Shown: positions 23,051 to 35,315, counted from the first letter of the stretch. The stretch: DNA of 64,000 bases from Elgaria multicarinata webbii (GCF_023053635.1 NC_086182.1:4365001-4429000); one strand, 5' to 3'. Numbers and translations are program-made. Notes: generated by a model not told the origin, from the sequence alone.

Positions 23051-24431
23051 TTTATCCACTGGTGCTCATTCACATGTTCTAACCTGGCCTGTGACGTGAG
23101 TCCTCTTGGGAGTGCCAAATATATCTGTGTTTGGTCATTTTCAGGCCAATTTCTCTGCTGTGTTCAGTCTTTTGTCCTGCCACATCCAGTGTCCGGAGGA
23201 CGGGAGAACATTGTTGCAAAATGCCACTCATGGAAAAACTCTCCTTCCTAGCTGCCCCTCTTTTAGGAGATAGAGTTCCAATTCTTGCCCTCCTATTGCC
23301 AGGCTATGGCTGGCTAGCTGGCTTCTAAAACTTCCAACTGGCTAGCTGGCCAGTGTAGCATCCATCACAGTGTACAGGAAGCTGTTTTCCTGGATATGTC
23401 CTACCATAACTTTTGCAAAGGAAGAAGCTTTGCCCGCGCACGTGCGCGCGCACACACACACACAGTGCTGTGCCAAACATTGCATCGATGGTCCAGTTTA
23501 TAGGTAAAGTAGAATCCAGTAGTAAGGCTTTTCCTGGAATGCTTCATTTCAGGCTGCAGGTATGGGCAGTTTTAATCAAAAACACTGTGCGTAGAAAAAT
23601 AGCATGCCAGGGAAATGTTGCACCTTGATGTGCCACTGCGTGTGTGCACTGCATTTGCCAGGTGCTGAAAGAGACAAGCTTGCAACATGCACACACACCC
23701 GACACAAGCACACACACCCTGAAGCCTCAAATGGTTCTGTCCAGGAAAAACTTGACCACTCTTACCCTGCTGAATGTATGAATTGGCTTTCACTGTTTTG
23801 ATCTAGCATTAGGTGAGGTTCCTTTCCCCTTTCGGATCTTTGTCCACAAGGTTTTGGCATTCAGATAAGATCTATCTTGGTTTGGAAAGGGGGGAAAAAC
23901 AGCACATAAATCGCATCCTTCATTTTGGACAGAATTGGGGCCCATATCAATGACAGGTGCTGTTGTTGTGGAGGTTACTGGGAAACAATCTCTTTTTGGA
24001 GCAGCTTCTGTGAGGGGATTTCATCAGGCAAAAAGGCTTTGAGCTCTTGCAGCACAAAGCTGAAAGATGCAAATACTGTGGTATCTCTCCCCATTGCCCC
24101 GAATAATAATAAAAAAAACCTTCCATGTTTCATTGAGCTGAACTAGCAATATCTTGACCTATCATTTACATGAGAAAAAACGTGGGCTGGAGCTCCCTCT
24201 TCAGTTTGCATTGTATTTTCGGAATTCCCTTTTAAGTGTTCGTTATTGTTGTTTTCATTTTATCCATGGCTCTTTCAAAGGTTTGTGCTGCAGGGGTGGG
24301 GAAAATCTGTAAAGTATTTTGACCACGGATTTGGTAACACCTCATTGTTAATATCATTCTGGAACAGCTCAATATAGTATGAAGCACATACAACAACTAG
24401 ATTATTTTGTTTTAATTAAAAGCACTTTGTG

Positions 24432-24437
24432 AATAAA
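24432..24437 (+). promoter_or_regulatory. candidate poly(A) signal, RASSF2
   Basis: AATAAA in an A-rich context, followed by a T-rich stretch (GGTTTTATTTG) about 20 bases on. It is the clearest signal downstream of the RASSF2 stop before recognisable SINE sequence begins. The assignment is an inference. Confidence 0.3.
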
Positions 24438-24597
24438 AATCCAACAGTGGTACTTGGGTTTTATTTGATGGCTGGGGGAGGGAGCCGGGAGGAGTGAAAT
24501 GAGGACCTAATTAAGGGTAGAGGCTGGATTGGATTGGGGGTGACACAATGGGTGGTGGTGAATTGGTTTACTCGAGACCAGCTGTGGACCGACACCA

Positions 24598-24826
24598 TCA
24601 GTGCAGTGTAGTGGTTAGAGTGTCAGACTGGGAGACAGGAGATCTGGGATTAAAACTCAGCCTTCAAGCTCACTGGGTTACTTTGAGACAGTCACAGACT
24701 CTCAGCACAACCTACCCTGCAGGGTTGTTGTTAGGATAAAATGGAGAGGAGGAAGATTTTGGATGCCCCCTTGGGTTCCTCGGAGGAAAAATGGCAGGAT
24801 ATAAATGTAATGAAATAAATAAATTT
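24598..24826 (+). mobile_element. tRNA-derived SINE
   Basis: Box A-like AGTGTAGTGGTTAGAGTG and box B-like GGGATTAAAACTC. The body ends in AAATAAATAAA. Confidence 0.82.
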
Positions 24827-24922
24827 ACAGTGCTGAATCCATTTTAGGGCTTCTGAATGTTTTTCTTCTCCGTAAACTTTTCCTTGCTTAATGTGCAGGC
24901 ATTGATTTTTCCAATTGGGAAC

Positions 24923-25108
24923 TATAGGAAGCTGCCATCCACGGAGTCAGATCATGGGTAGCTCAGTTTTGTCCACACTGACTAGCAGCAGCTCTCCAGG
25001 GTTTTGGAGAGGATTCTCCTACCTTTGCCTGGAGATGCCAGGGATTGAACCTACCTGGCTGGATCTTTTGTGTACAAAGCACGTGTCTTACCACTGAGCC
25101 GTGGCCCT
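24923..25108 (-). mobile_element. second tRNA-derived SINE family
   Basis: The minus strand begins CCACGGCTCAGTGGTAAGAC (box A) with GGTTCAATCCC (box B) and ends near CTGACTCCGTGGATGGCAGC. Confidence 0.75.
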
Positions 25109-26292
25109 TTCCCTGGTATGTTTCTGCTAACCAGATATCTAGCAGGGTCTAAATACCCGATGGACAGTCACAGTCAACCTGAAATTTGGTGGCCTGGCCT
25201 GGCAAAAGCGAAGTCTTAGGTTCAATTAAACCCTGGTACCGGATCATCCCAAGGAACATCTTCACTCACACAAGATCTGCTTGAAGGTGAAACGCGCCCC
25301 TATGACTTGAGAGCTGGCAAGCCAATTGCACCCACCTGGTGAGCGCCGCAGCCCGCCGGAGTCTTGATAAACCACCAGTGTGCATCACTTGCCCGGGAAT
25401 GCAAACACCGGGGGACTCTGGTTGGGTTTGCGAAGCCCCTGGCAGGCTGCCGTGCTCGGCGGAGTTGCGTTTTGGCCTGGTGGGTCATGAGTTGTCAAAA
25501 GTGCAACCGTCTGTTCTGATGATCAGTCAGGTGACGGTGAGGCGCTCGGCTTTTGTTCCCCGCTGGAGAGGCCCCGTGGCCTGGGACCGGCTCCCAGAGG
25601 ATGCCGCCTGCCCACATGCATCCATAGGCAGAGCGCTTTCCCCCACTGAGGATCCCTAACTGCGGTTGATTCAATCAAAAAGTAAGTGAAGTTGACTTCT
25701 TGACTGAGAGCTCCGGCTTTTCTTTTGCTTTTTTTTTTTGCCGCTTCTGTTTGGTGTTTAATACTTTCAACACTTTGTTTTAGGAGAGTTTGTACCCTGC
25801 TCTGAGACTGAGGCAGTGAAATGGGACCTTTGTCCAATCAGTCAGTCCTGTGCTTCCCTTTTATAACTACTCCCCATTTCGCACTTAAGAATATGGCAAT
25901 ACTAAATATTTCATATACATTAATGATGCTTCACATTTCAGGAGTTGTGTTCATAATAAATCCAAAACCTTATTTATCGATAGGCATTCTCCATAATATT
26001 CCTGGTCTGTGAGATATTTTCTCACCAGAAACAAAATCCTGGTGGACGACAATGTATTTTGCCCAAATGACAGGACGCACACAAGGCTTGGTTAGACTGA
26101 GTCCTCTGTCAATTCAGAGCAATGGACCCAGGCTCCTTGTCTTACCAGGTAGGGCGATTTCCCTTGGCACACAGGAGTCTGTGCTTGTTTGTCCCAGCAA
26201 GGGGTGGGTGGATGTGTGTGGGGGGGAGAATTTTCTGGGGGAAAGTCCACATTAAAGGAAAATTCCACTCAGCCTCTTCCAGGAGTTCTTGT

Positions 26293-26400
26293 GGATGGCT
26301 GCAGAGAGGTGCACCGTGGTGTAGTGAACATCAGCCATGAATCAGAGATTTGAGTTTGAATGCCCAGCTCAGCACCCAAGAGAGCATAACCCAGCTAAGT
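26293..26400 (+). mobile_element. tRNA-SINE head fragment
   Basis: CACCGTGGTGTAGTGAACAT and GAGTTTGAATGCCC correspond to boxes A and B. Confidence 0.55.
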
Positions 26401-26664
26401 CTGCGGTCTCCTCCTACGCTTCATTTTAAGATGGGCTGAAAACTTCATGGCTTCAACATCAAAACGACTTTTCTCTCTCGCCCCGCTCCCCTTTCTTCCC
26501 TTTAATGGCCAGACTGATGAAGAGTTCTGCAGTACATGAAAGCTTACTATGTTGTGCTGCTTTGGTAAGGGATGAAATATCCTTACTGACTCCAGCTGTG
26601 GGTTTTGTTTTTGATTATTATTACTTTTAATCAAATGAACAAACACTTTTTTTTAAAGCACACT

Positions 26665-27092
26665 TGGTTATTATGAGGATAATGGCTGCGAGAGCTGGAC
26701 CATAAGGAAAGCTGAGCGAAGGAAGAGAGATGCTTTTGAACTGTGGTGTTTGAGGAAAATTCTGAGAGTGCCTTGGACTGCAAGAAGATCCAACCAGTCC
26801 ATACTCCAGGAAATCAAGCCAGACTGCTCACTTGAGGGAATGGTATTAAAGGCAAAACTGAAGTACTTTGGCCACATAATGAGAAGACAGGACACCCTGG
26901 AGAAGAGGCGGATGCTAGGGAAAGTGGAAGGCAAAAGGAAGAGGGGCTGACCAAGGGCAAGATGGAGGGATGATATTCTGGAGGTGACAGACTTGACCTT
27001 GGGGGAGCTGGGGGTGGCGACGGCCGACAGAAAGCTCTGGCGTGGGCTGGTCCATGAAGTCACGAAGAGTCGGAAGCGACTGAACGAATAAA
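26665..27092 (+). mobile_element. BovB (RTE) LINE 3' fragment
   Basis: About 90% or more similar by eye to the copy at 3.4-3.8 kb, with about 70 more bases at the 5' side and no GATA array. A TGA follows KRKRG. It ends GAATAAACAACAACA. Confidence 0.88.
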
Positions 27093-27837
27093 CAACAACA
27101 AGCATGACATCACCACTACCACCCCCCTTTCCAAATGCATCGTCCTGCCCTGTGCTTCTCAGAGATAAAGAGGCCAATATCCTAAGCGAAGTCACATTGT
27201 TGGCTTTCTCCGGAGGGAGCCCACCAAGTCCCGAAAGAAACATTCCTACAATAAAAGAGGCTGTCATAGTTGACGTGGGCTGGGAGGGAATTCTCTCTCT
27301 CTTTCTCTCTCGCAAAACAAAAGCTCAGCTTTGAAGCCATCAGTAAGCTCAGGCTTTTGTGCATGGGTGAGCAGAGGCCTAGGGGATAAAGGGTCCCCCG
27401 GCCTTCTGCTTCAATAAAAAAGAGCAGAATGAGAGGGGTTCATTTGTGAAGGCGAAAACGTGTGTGAACAATCTCTGGCCCGTCTTGTGCCCTCCACTTT
27501 ATCGCCATCTTTTTATCATGCCTCCTCCAGGGAGCTGGGCTGGCTTGCTTGGGCTCCCATTTCATCCTGGCAGGACCCCTGGTTAGGCCAGGTGGACATT
27601 TGGCACTTGGGAGCTACTTCGTTTTGCATTGGAGAACGTGGAGATCCACCAATCAGAGCCAAGTGCAGAATAGTGGCGCAGGGGCAGGCGGACATTTGCT
27701 AAGAACCAAGGGCCTCTCTGTGCACACTCAGACCAGGAGTTTGTGATCAGTACAGAACCGAGCACACAAGTCCTTCCAGGCAAAAATCCACTCCAGGTTT
27801 AGCTCCAAATGTTCTTTTTCAGCAACCTGATTTAGGA

Positions 27838-28420
27838 AGATCATAGAATCCTAGAATAGTAGAGTTGGAAGGGACCTGCAAGGCCATCGAGTCCAACCCC
27901 CTGCTCAATGCCAGAATTCACCTTAAAGCATATAAAAACAGCTTTTTAAATTGTTTCTCTGTTAGGCAATTGGGGATCTATTGCAGGATCTACCAGTCGG
28001 TTGTGAGCTACCTTCTGCCAACCCTGGGTTAGGCAGTGGCATGGCAACATATCCAAGGCTGAATGATCTATAGAATCATAGAATAGTAGAGTTGGAAGGG
28101 GTCTATAAGGCCATCAAGTCCAACCCCCTGCTCAATGCAGGAATCCACCTTAAAGCATCCCTGACAGAGGGCTGTCCAGCTGCCTCTTGAAGGCCTCTAG
28201 TGTGGGAGAGCCCACAGCCTCCCTATGTCATTGGTTCCATTGTTGTACTGCTCTAACAGTCAGGAGTTTTTTCCTGATGTCCAGCCAGAATCTGGCTTCC
28301 TGTCACTTGAGCCCATTATTCCATGTCCTGCACTCTGGGATGATTGAGGAGAGATCCTGGCCCTCCTCTGTGTGGCAATGTTTCAAGTATTTGAAGAGTG
28401 CTATCATTCAAACCCAGGTC
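27838..28420 (-). mobile_element. two antisense CR1 3' ends in tandem
   Basis: Both start CATAGAATC(C/A)TAGAATAGT, the complement of the CR1 tail ATTCTATGATTCTATG. The second (from 28073) extends through GTCAGGAGTTTTTTCCTGAT to about 28420. Confidence 0.88.
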
Positions 28421-28724
28421 CAAATCTAACAGTCTGCTCATGGCACTACAGGGTGGGGTGGAGGTGGGGTGGTCTTCCGTCAAGGAATCTTTGGTTTGGG
28501 AGGTGGTGTGAATACCACTCCAAGCGCCACGTTCATCGTCCTGCCTTCAGCCTGCTCTCCCCTGCATGTCTGATAATGGGGTGTGGTGTGGATGGATGAA
28601 TAATCAGCACTGAAAAACCCTTCGTAAACTGAGGCTCTGCATGGCATCGTCCCCCAGCCAGCATGGTTTGCCATGCTGGCTGGGGCTGATGAGAGCTGTA
28701 GTCCAATCTATCTGGAGGACACCA

Positions 28725-28857
28725 GGGCCAGATCTACACCAAGCAGGATATGACACTTTGAAAACGTTTTGAGAACTGTATCTGGAGTGTGTCCTGGGCC
28801 CCAACAGTTGTCACGACTGTTATAAACCATTTTAAAGCAGTAGTGTAGATCCTGCCC
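28725..28857. mobile_element. 'ctacac' hairpin MITE
   Basis: Ends GGGCCAGATCTACACC and GTGTAGATCCTGCCC; centre GGGCCCCAACAGTTGTC, as in the copy at 46648. Confidence 0.78.
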
Positions 28858-28904
28858 AGGTTGGAAAAGGCTGACTTTAAAAGCCTTGGGGCACCTTAAA
28901 GCCT

Positions 28905-29075
28905 CAGTGGAGGCTGGTGGCTCCAATGTCAGTGGGGTGGTGAATCTGCTCCAGGTGTTAGAACCATTCAGGATTCTATAGGAGCTCCACATCTTGGATA
29001 GCTCCTTTAGATTTCTGACTGAAACCCAGAGCAGATTCACTACCCCACTGACATTGGAGCCATCAGCCAACACTG
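28905..29075. mobile_element. hAT MITE, family B
   Basis: Same ends. Flanks TAAAGCCT and TAGAGCCT match at 7 of 8. Confidence 0.9.
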
Positions 29076-29831
29076 TAGAGCCTAACACACCACTTTGTCA
29101 GCTGTATGAAGGGGTTAACCTCAGTCAACCCTGATGGATTTCCGTGTCTGCCTCGTCTAGTAACAATTTCCGCAGAGGGGGGCGATGGGCAAATGGGCAT
29201 GTTGACAAACCGAAGACAGGTGCCTGCCTCAAAGGAAGGGGGTGGGGTGGGGTGAGGGTTAATCCCAGGCATCTTGAAACCTGACTCTGCATCCCCACAC
29301 ATAATCCAACCCTGGGGGAGCCCCTTTTTGTAAGACCCAGCCAATCCCACTCTTAGAACTGCGCTCAAACACATTTTGGAAAGAGGAGGAAAAGCCAGCT
29401 TGGTCGGCCGGTCCCGTGTTCCCTTCCCTTCTGTTCTTACAAAAGGCCTTTTGCCCCACGGCTCTTGTTGTTGGTGTGCACCGAAGAGATGCTGAGCTAG
29501 GGGCATCACACGGTGGTTGAGCACAGGGGCTATAAAAGTAGGCCAGGCTGCTTCCTCTGCTAGGACTCTGGCTTTTGTGTAAACTGCTCATGTGAGTGGC
29601 ACCGTGTGTGTGTGTGTGCGCGCGCGCATGTGCGCATGCTGCAGGGCCAAATTGCTCAGCAGTTTCAAACCCTTTGTTCTGCTACAGTTCCCAGAAGGTT
29701 CCGCCGTGTCATCATGAGACCTGGCCTGTGTTTAGCACAGACCTCCTGACAGGGACGGGCAGGCAGGTGCTCCGTGTGGGGAAACAAACCACGGTGAAGC
29801 TCCTTTGGGTGGGCCCAGTTAAATTTCACAG

Positions 29832-30057
29832 AACCTGGTGAAATTCCTTCTTCATCACAACAGTTAAAGCTTCAGGAGCTATACTACAGTGACCAGATTT
29901 AAAAGAGGGCAGGGCACCTGCAGCTTTAATTGTTGTGATGAAGAGGGAATTTCACCAGGTTCTCCATATATACAAAGGACACCCGCTGAAATTCCCTTTT
30001 CTATGCAACTGTTAAAGATACAGGAGCCCGGTCCTCCTTCCCATATGGTCACCCTAC
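29832..30057. mobile_element. 'gggtgacc' palindromic MITE (partial)
   Basis: Inner inverted repeat and right end ATATGGTCACCCT; the left end is missing. Confidence 0.78.
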
Positions 30058-30837
30058 CCAATGCCAGCCAAGTGATTTTGGCACATGAGGCAGAAAAGTC
30101 CACAAGCACCTCTCCTTATCCCTGGCAGTAAAATACCATAACCACAAAGTCAGTGGCCTCGTTCACATGACATGATTTCCCACCATGGTTTCTCTTGGGA
30201 CCTGCTGCATCACCATGCCAGAGTGCACGTGCCATTTTTGCCTGGCTCCCACAGACACCAGCTGCCTGTGGCTTGTTGTGTCGTGAGAACCCAGATGGCA
30301 GGGGTTGTTTGAGGGTTAGACAACCTCCAAATAACCCTAAAACAAGCCTGGTTTGTTTTTGTAACCCTCAAGCAACCCCTGCTGTCTGCATACAAGCCAT
30401 GGCACCTCTGGCCAGCTGGAGCTTGCATATTCAAAATGGCAGCCAGCATGTACTGCAACACCGCGAGGGTTAATTAACCCATAACTGCTTGTTGTGACTT
30501 ATGAATTGGCTCAGTGGCTAACAATCTGCTGCCTTTTCACGATGCCTAGAATCTCCTCCCTGAGGCAGCTGCTTCACCCGGGCCCTGCAAATTGGTCATA
30601 ACTAGACTTCCAATGCCATTTTCTTTGTTTAAAGCAGCCTTTCCTCATGCTGACTGGGGGTGATGGGAGTTGTAGTCCAATACATCTGGAGAGCACCAGG
30701 CTGGGAAAGGCTGGGCTTAAAATGCAGGGGCAGCGCTAGGAGTGGAGTGGTGGTGGTGGTGGGAACTTAATTTGGATCAGGGCTGGGCCTAAATGGCTGG
30801 CTAATGATGTTGGTCACTACCGTATTCTTTCTTCTTG

Positions 30838-31275
30838 TTAGTAGTATTTATTTATTTATTTATTTATTTATTTATTACATTTCTATACTGCCCAATAGCC
30901 GGAGCTCACCTAGTAGTAGGTGGCTACTAGTAGGTGGCTACTAGGGGGAGGGCTTTCTCCGCTGTGGCACCGCGGCTGTGGAATGAGCTCCCCAGAGAGG
31001 TCCGCCTGGCGCCTACACTGTACTCCTTTCGTCACTAGCTGAAGACCTTTTTATTCTCTCAGTATTTTAACACTTATTTTTAACTTAAATTTAAATTTTA
31101 CTGTTCTAACTCTGTACTTTAATCTTATATCAATTTTGCTGCGTGGTTTTATCCTGGTTGTGCTTTTATACTGTATTTTGTATTTGTGTTTTTAACCTGT
31201 TGGTTTTTTTATTAGGGTTTTAATTTTTGTGAACCGCCCAGAGAGCTTTGGCTATTGGGTGGTATAAAAATGTAA

Positions 31276-31310
<35 letters not shown>

Positions 31311-31312
31311 AT
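30838..31312. mobile_element. L2-type tails, head to head
   Basis: An antisense tail at 30838-30910 abuts a sense fragment at about 30930-31312 (GCTGTGGAATGAGCTCCCCA to AATAAATAAATA). Confidence 0.7.
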
Positions 31313-31674
31313 TTTAAACACATTTTATTATAGTCAAGGGGTAGCCAGCCAGGCAGCTGGTTGGCCAGGCATGTACATGGTTACTTACAGGTGCACATTT
31401 TATTTTATTTTTTATTCTCCTCCCTACAAAAAAATCTCTTTCTGGAAAAAAATGGTGCTTATTTCCAACTATGGGTGCAAAACACAACATGCTGGGCTGG
31501 GGGATGCTGGGAGTTGTAGGACTTTTTTTCTGCCTAAACATGTGAAGGCAGCAGAAACAAACTCCATTAGATTCCTGTCATCGCGATTTATATCTATTAT
31601 GCAAATTTAGAAATAGTTACTAATTACTAGTTTCATGATTTAAGGGAATTTAAAATGTGAAATTGCACACCCTC

Positions 31675-31675
<1 letters not shown>

Positions 31676-31719
<44 letters not shown>

Positions 31720-31752
31720 CCTCCTCCTCCTCCTCCTCCTCCTCCTCCTCCT
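31676..31752. repeat. (ATG)n(TCC)n microsatellite
   Basis: About 14 GAT units then about 9 TCC units. Confidence 0.93.
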
Positions 31753-31894
31753 AAATCAGGACTGGCAAACAATGATTTTTTAAAATGATTTTTTAGGTGG
31801 TGGGTGCTGCTGCTCAAAGCTAACATCTCTAGAATGTCACAAGCAAATGGAAGCAGATGAGGCGCTGAGGATGGGCTGGGTGGTTTCCAGAGCT

Positions 31895-32060
31895 TTCATA
31901 GAATCATAGAATAGCAGAGTTGGAAGGGGCCTACAAGGCCATCAAGTCCAACCCCCTGCTCAATGCAGGAATCCACCCTAAAGCATCCCTGACAGGTGGT
32001 TGTCCAGCTGCCTCTTGATGGCCTCTAGTGTGGGAGAGCCCACAACCTCCCTAGGTAGCT
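31895..32060 (-). mobile_element. antisense CR1 3' end
   Basis: Same tail and body as at 28073, shorter. Confidence 0.87.
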
Positions 32061-32674
32061 TTACATCACTCTTTGCCCATGGCTTGGAGCAGGACATTTG
32101 TTATGCAAAATACGTAGACATAAGCAAATAGGCATACGTTTCAAATGTATACTGCACAGTCCATACAGTGCCTTGTCCTTTTGACTTATGAAGATTTCCT
32201 GGATCCTTTCCTCAGAGTGCCCACCGGTGCCAACAGAAGTTTTTATTTCTACGAAAAATTGCATGGGGGAAGCGTGTGCCAGAGTTCATGAAAAACAAAC
32301 AAACCACGTCACTCTTTGGGGAGCATTTTTCACACCTAATTGCAACCATTGCAAATTAACTGTAATTGAAGAAGTACTGGTTTGGGATGATTTGGGTGGG
32401 GTGGGACGTAACTTAATTAAGGAATTTATTTTATTTGGTGGGATTTGGATGGGAAATTAATTGCTTTCCATGTAACATAATTCAATCCTAGCAATTATTT
32501 CTAAATTTGCATATATAGATATAAATCAATGTATGTAAGTTGCATGCAAAGTTTATGGGTGTGGGCCCTGAGTCTTTGAAGTGCCCACACCTCATTGCAA
32601 CGACCCTGTTCAGGTTGGTTCTTCGTGGCGCCCTGAGAATCCACGTCCTCCTCCATCCTGTCTTTCTCTTTCAG

Positions 32675-33161
32675 GTCCAGCACAATGAGAAAAACGTGGG
32701 CCGCCTCGTACTGGATAGCAGTGCTATTGGTCGCCTTTTTCACTGAGGCTGCCTTTAGCCGCAGAGGAGGAGGAGGAAGAAGTGGTGGCGGCGGCAAAAG
32801 TGGCGGGTCGTCCCGTGGAGGCTTTCACTCTCTACCCAAGAGCAGCAGCAGCAGCAGCAGTGGGAAAAGCCAAGCGGGCAGCTCCAGTGGCAGCCGTGGC
32901 GCCAAGGTGGCAGGAGCAGCAGCAGTGGGGGCAGCAGTGGGATACGGCCTGAGCTCTCTCGGGAGGTCTCGCTACTCACGAGGAGGGCAAGGTACAGCTG
33001 GGAAGCAGATGGGCCACCCCGGATTCCAGAACCCCAACTGGTCAGATCCTGGGATGGAAGGCGAGCTCTACAGCCACGCGTGCAAGGACCCTCGTGCGGC
33101 GAACCTGTTGACCTTCTCCCCGGTGGTGTGTGGGGTCACCTACGTCCTCGTCCACGGCTAA
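32675..33161 (+). CDS. SPRN-like: Shadoo/prion-like protein, 158 aa
   Basis: The coding exon follows a strong acceptor (TTTCTCTTTCAG) ten bases before the ATG at 32685, the arrangement of PRNP and SPRN genes, whose whole reading frame sits in one exon. Residues 1-25 are a signal peptide (MRKTWAASYWIAVLLVAFFT). Residues 26-74 are a Gly/Ser/Arg/Lys tract with RGGGG and GGGGKSGG repeats and a Ser7 run. Residues 75-93 are an Ala/Gly hydrophobic segment (VAGAAAVGAAVGYGLSSLG), like PrP's AGAAAAGAVVGGLGGY and Shadoo's Ala-rich core. There is one sequon (NWS, 118-120) and two Cys (133, 149). A mildly hydrophobic end (141-158) could be a GPI signal with the cleavage site near RAAN. There is no PrP globular domain and no octarepeats. 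This favours Shadoo over PrP or Doppel, although the start MRK recalls Doppel. Human SPRN lies elsewhere, so this may be a separate paralogue at the PRNP-RASSF2 locus. Confidence 0.72.
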
Positions 33162-34279
33162 GGCAGAGTCTGGGACCCCCGGTCCAGGCCAGGAGGGAAG
33201 GAGGAAGCCTGGACAGCATGCCTTGGCCTTTGGGTTGGTTTGTGGTGCAGGCTGATGTCTCCCAGAGGTGAACAGATGCTGGCCCAGTCAGCTTAGGGCA
33301 GCCTTCCCCAACCCTGTGCCCTCCTGATGTGCTGGGCTACAACCCCCAATGCCCCTGCACCATCCCCCAGTAAGCCAGCTAGTTGTGGAAAGCTAGTTTA
33401 GGAATTCCAGCTGAAGATTTAGTGTGGTAAACGGTTCTAAACTAAAACGATGAGCCATGTCCCCGGTATGCTGACAAAGGAGAGGAGCGCTCAGTTCCTG
33501 AGTCTCTGCGGAGACTCAGGCCCTAATGGGATGGTGCTGTGCAGAACATTTCTTCCACGCTTCCCTTCACCATTCTCATTCAGTTTGACAGGAAAGAAAT
33601 TGCTTTCAAAAACGAAATTCAAAGGCAAAGAACATTCCAGAGACCTTCTCATGGGTTGGGTTCGAGGTTTCGGGGCTTCCGAGGCGGCTGAGGAGCGAGC
33701 GCAATGCACGAGGGCCGTCCATCGTCCCTCCAGCAGCCTCCTCGGCTTCCCAGTCTTCAGTTAAAGCCCATGGGAAGACATCCTGAGGTAATTCCTCCCC
33801 CAGGGCATTTTCAAACCAGGAAGCCCACCACAAGCCCTGCCAATGGTGAGCCCTGCCGGTGAGAAACTCTTGGAGAATTTCTCCTCTCCCTGGAGAAATC
33901 CGGTGAAATTGTTCCCCCCGATTTCTCTGCCCACAAATAGGGTGGAGAACCTCTGGAGGCCACTTGGGCATGGCTCCCAAATGGCAGCTCCATTCGCTCT
34001 GGAGGAACTCCTGCTCCTCCGTTCTAAGGGTGTGCGGAGGCCGGGAGGCCAGGTGCAGTCGCTCGGTTTGTGAAGGAAAGGTCTTCTGGACATGCGCAGA
34101 GGCACCTCATTGATATCCCATTCTAGGCATTGTAGTAATAGTTATAGTCAAAGGAGAAGAGATTTGTCTAGAAAACCCCAAAGTCCCCGGTTGGGGGATG
34201 CTGGGAGTTGTAGTCCAACACAACCAGAGAGCACCAGGTTGGGAAAGGCTGCCTTGCATGTTCCAAAATTTGTTTAGAG

Positions 34280-34409
34280 CAGCCTTCCTCAACCTGGGGC
34301 GCTCCAGATGTGTTGGACTACAACTCCCAGAATGCCCCAGCCAGCTGGCTGGGGCATTCTGGGAGATGCAGTCCAACACATCTGGAGCGCCCCAGGTTGT
34401 GGAAGGCTG
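34280..34409. mobile_element. hAT hairpin MITE, family A
   Basis: Same palindrome as at 5998. Flanks GTTTAGAG and CTTTAGAG agree at 7 of 8 positions. It lies in the probable 3' UTR of the prion-like gene. Confidence 0.9.
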
Positions 34410-34884
34410 CTTTAGAGCATCCTGCATATTAGGGAGCAGCATGCTGTGTTGCTGTGTTTTCAGAAGCTGTTTAGCACTGGAGCCCGAAGTACAGGAACAT
34501 CATCATCAGCAGCTCCCATTTCCCACCCAAATAGATGAGAGAACAGCAGTGCTGCAACAGGCTGGTCCATCTTGAACAGGGGCTTAATGGTACACTTGTG
34601 CCGGGGTTGTCGGTTGCAGCCAGAGAATGTTCTTTTTAAAACAATCGCTTCAGCACAACGAGAAGGAAGCGTCCAAAACCAAGGTCTGGATATAGTTATT
34701 GCTGTAGTAATTTAATGGATTTTAAAACCGCCTTTCAAGTTAAATGACCCTGCTTCTTTGACCCTGCACGTGCTTCTTGGGCGGGACGTTGAGAGCCTGG
34801 AAGTTTATTTTTAAAAAATTGCCCTTTAAGGATGGGTGGTATATTTTGTTTTGCTGTATTCAAGGAAATGTTTGGTTGGCTTAG

Positions 34885-34933
34885 AATAAATATGGAAAAG
34901 ACTTCCTCTGCAATAAATGAAATCTGCAATAAA
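34885..34933 (+). promoter_or_regulatory. cluster of three AATAAA poly(A) signals
   Basis: AATAAA occurs at 34885, 34912 and 34928 within 49 bases, downstream of and on the same strand as the prion-like gene. The assignment to that gene is an inference. Confidence 0.4.
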
Positions 34934-35009
34934 TATGTAAGAATGCCGCCTTCCTCATTGCTGCCTCTTGGCCTCTTCCCTTGCAGGACTAGTTACAAGA
35001 GTAGTTGGA

Positions 35010-35315
35010 AAGGAAGGAAAGGAACCTCTCATGCAAGCACTGAGTCATTACTGACTCTTGGAGGGACGCCAGCTTTCGCTGACATTTTCTTGGCAGGCTT
35101 TATAGCCAGGTGGTTTGCCGTTGCCTTCCCCGGCCGTGATTACCTTTCCCCCAGCTAGCTGGGTACTCATTTTACCGACCTCGGGAGGATGGAAGGCTGA
35201 GTCGACCCGAGCCGGCTGCCTGAAACCAGCTTCCGCTGGGATCGAACTCAGGCCGTGGGGAGAGTTTCAGCTGCAGAAACTGCTGCTTTACCGCTCTGCG
35301 CCACACGAGGCTCAG
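35010..35315 (-). mobile_element. third tRNA-derived SINE family, near full length
   Basis: The minus strand starts GCCTCGTGTGGCGCAGAGCG (box A), with GAGTTCGATCCC (box B) about 70 bases on. A long body includes GCCAAGAAAATGTCAGCGAA. Confidence 0.82.

Larger units (their letters stand above)
18663..24437 (+). other. RASSF2 3' UTR and downstream sequence
   Basis: I see no coding exon. Contents are palindromic sequence with 'accatggtt' repeats (19.1-19.5 kb), a (CCTTC)n tract (19.77-19.88 kb), a (CT)n/(TCTG)n tract (21.8-21.9 kb), a hairpin MITE (22.31-22.39 kb) and a degenerate SINE (22.8-23.05 kb). An AATAAA at 24432 could end the transcript. That would make a UTR of 5.8 kb, plausible for this gene but unproven. 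Confidence 0.45.
24438..32674. other. intergenic, or 5' intron of the prion-like gene
   Basis: It contains SINEs (24.6-24.83, 24.92-25.11, 26.29-26.40 kb), a BovB tail (26.67-27.09 kb), antisense CR1 tails (27.84-28.42 and 31.9-32.06 kb), hAT MITEs (28.73-29.08 kb), a 'gggtgacc' MITE (29.83-30.06 kb), L2 tails (30.84-31.31 kb) and ATG/TCC microsatellites (31.68-31.75 kb). Noncoding first exons of the prion-like gene may lie here but cannot be recognised. Confidence 0.6.
33162..34933 (+). other. probable 3' UTR of the prion-like gene
   Basis: I see no coding sequence. A degenerate hAT MITE (33298-33370) and two more MITEs (34185-34252 and the 130-bp hairpin at 34280-34409) are embedded. The stretch ends in a cluster of AATAAA signals. 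Confidence 0.45.

Noticed and set aside
33080-33271. Overlapping second frame at the end of the prion-like gene
   Set aside because: No homology; the main frame ends naturally with a hydrophobic tail.
35200-35310. tRNA-like boxes A and B
   Set aside because: Part of a SINE with a long body, not a tRNA gene; the same applies to the other tRNA-like hits.
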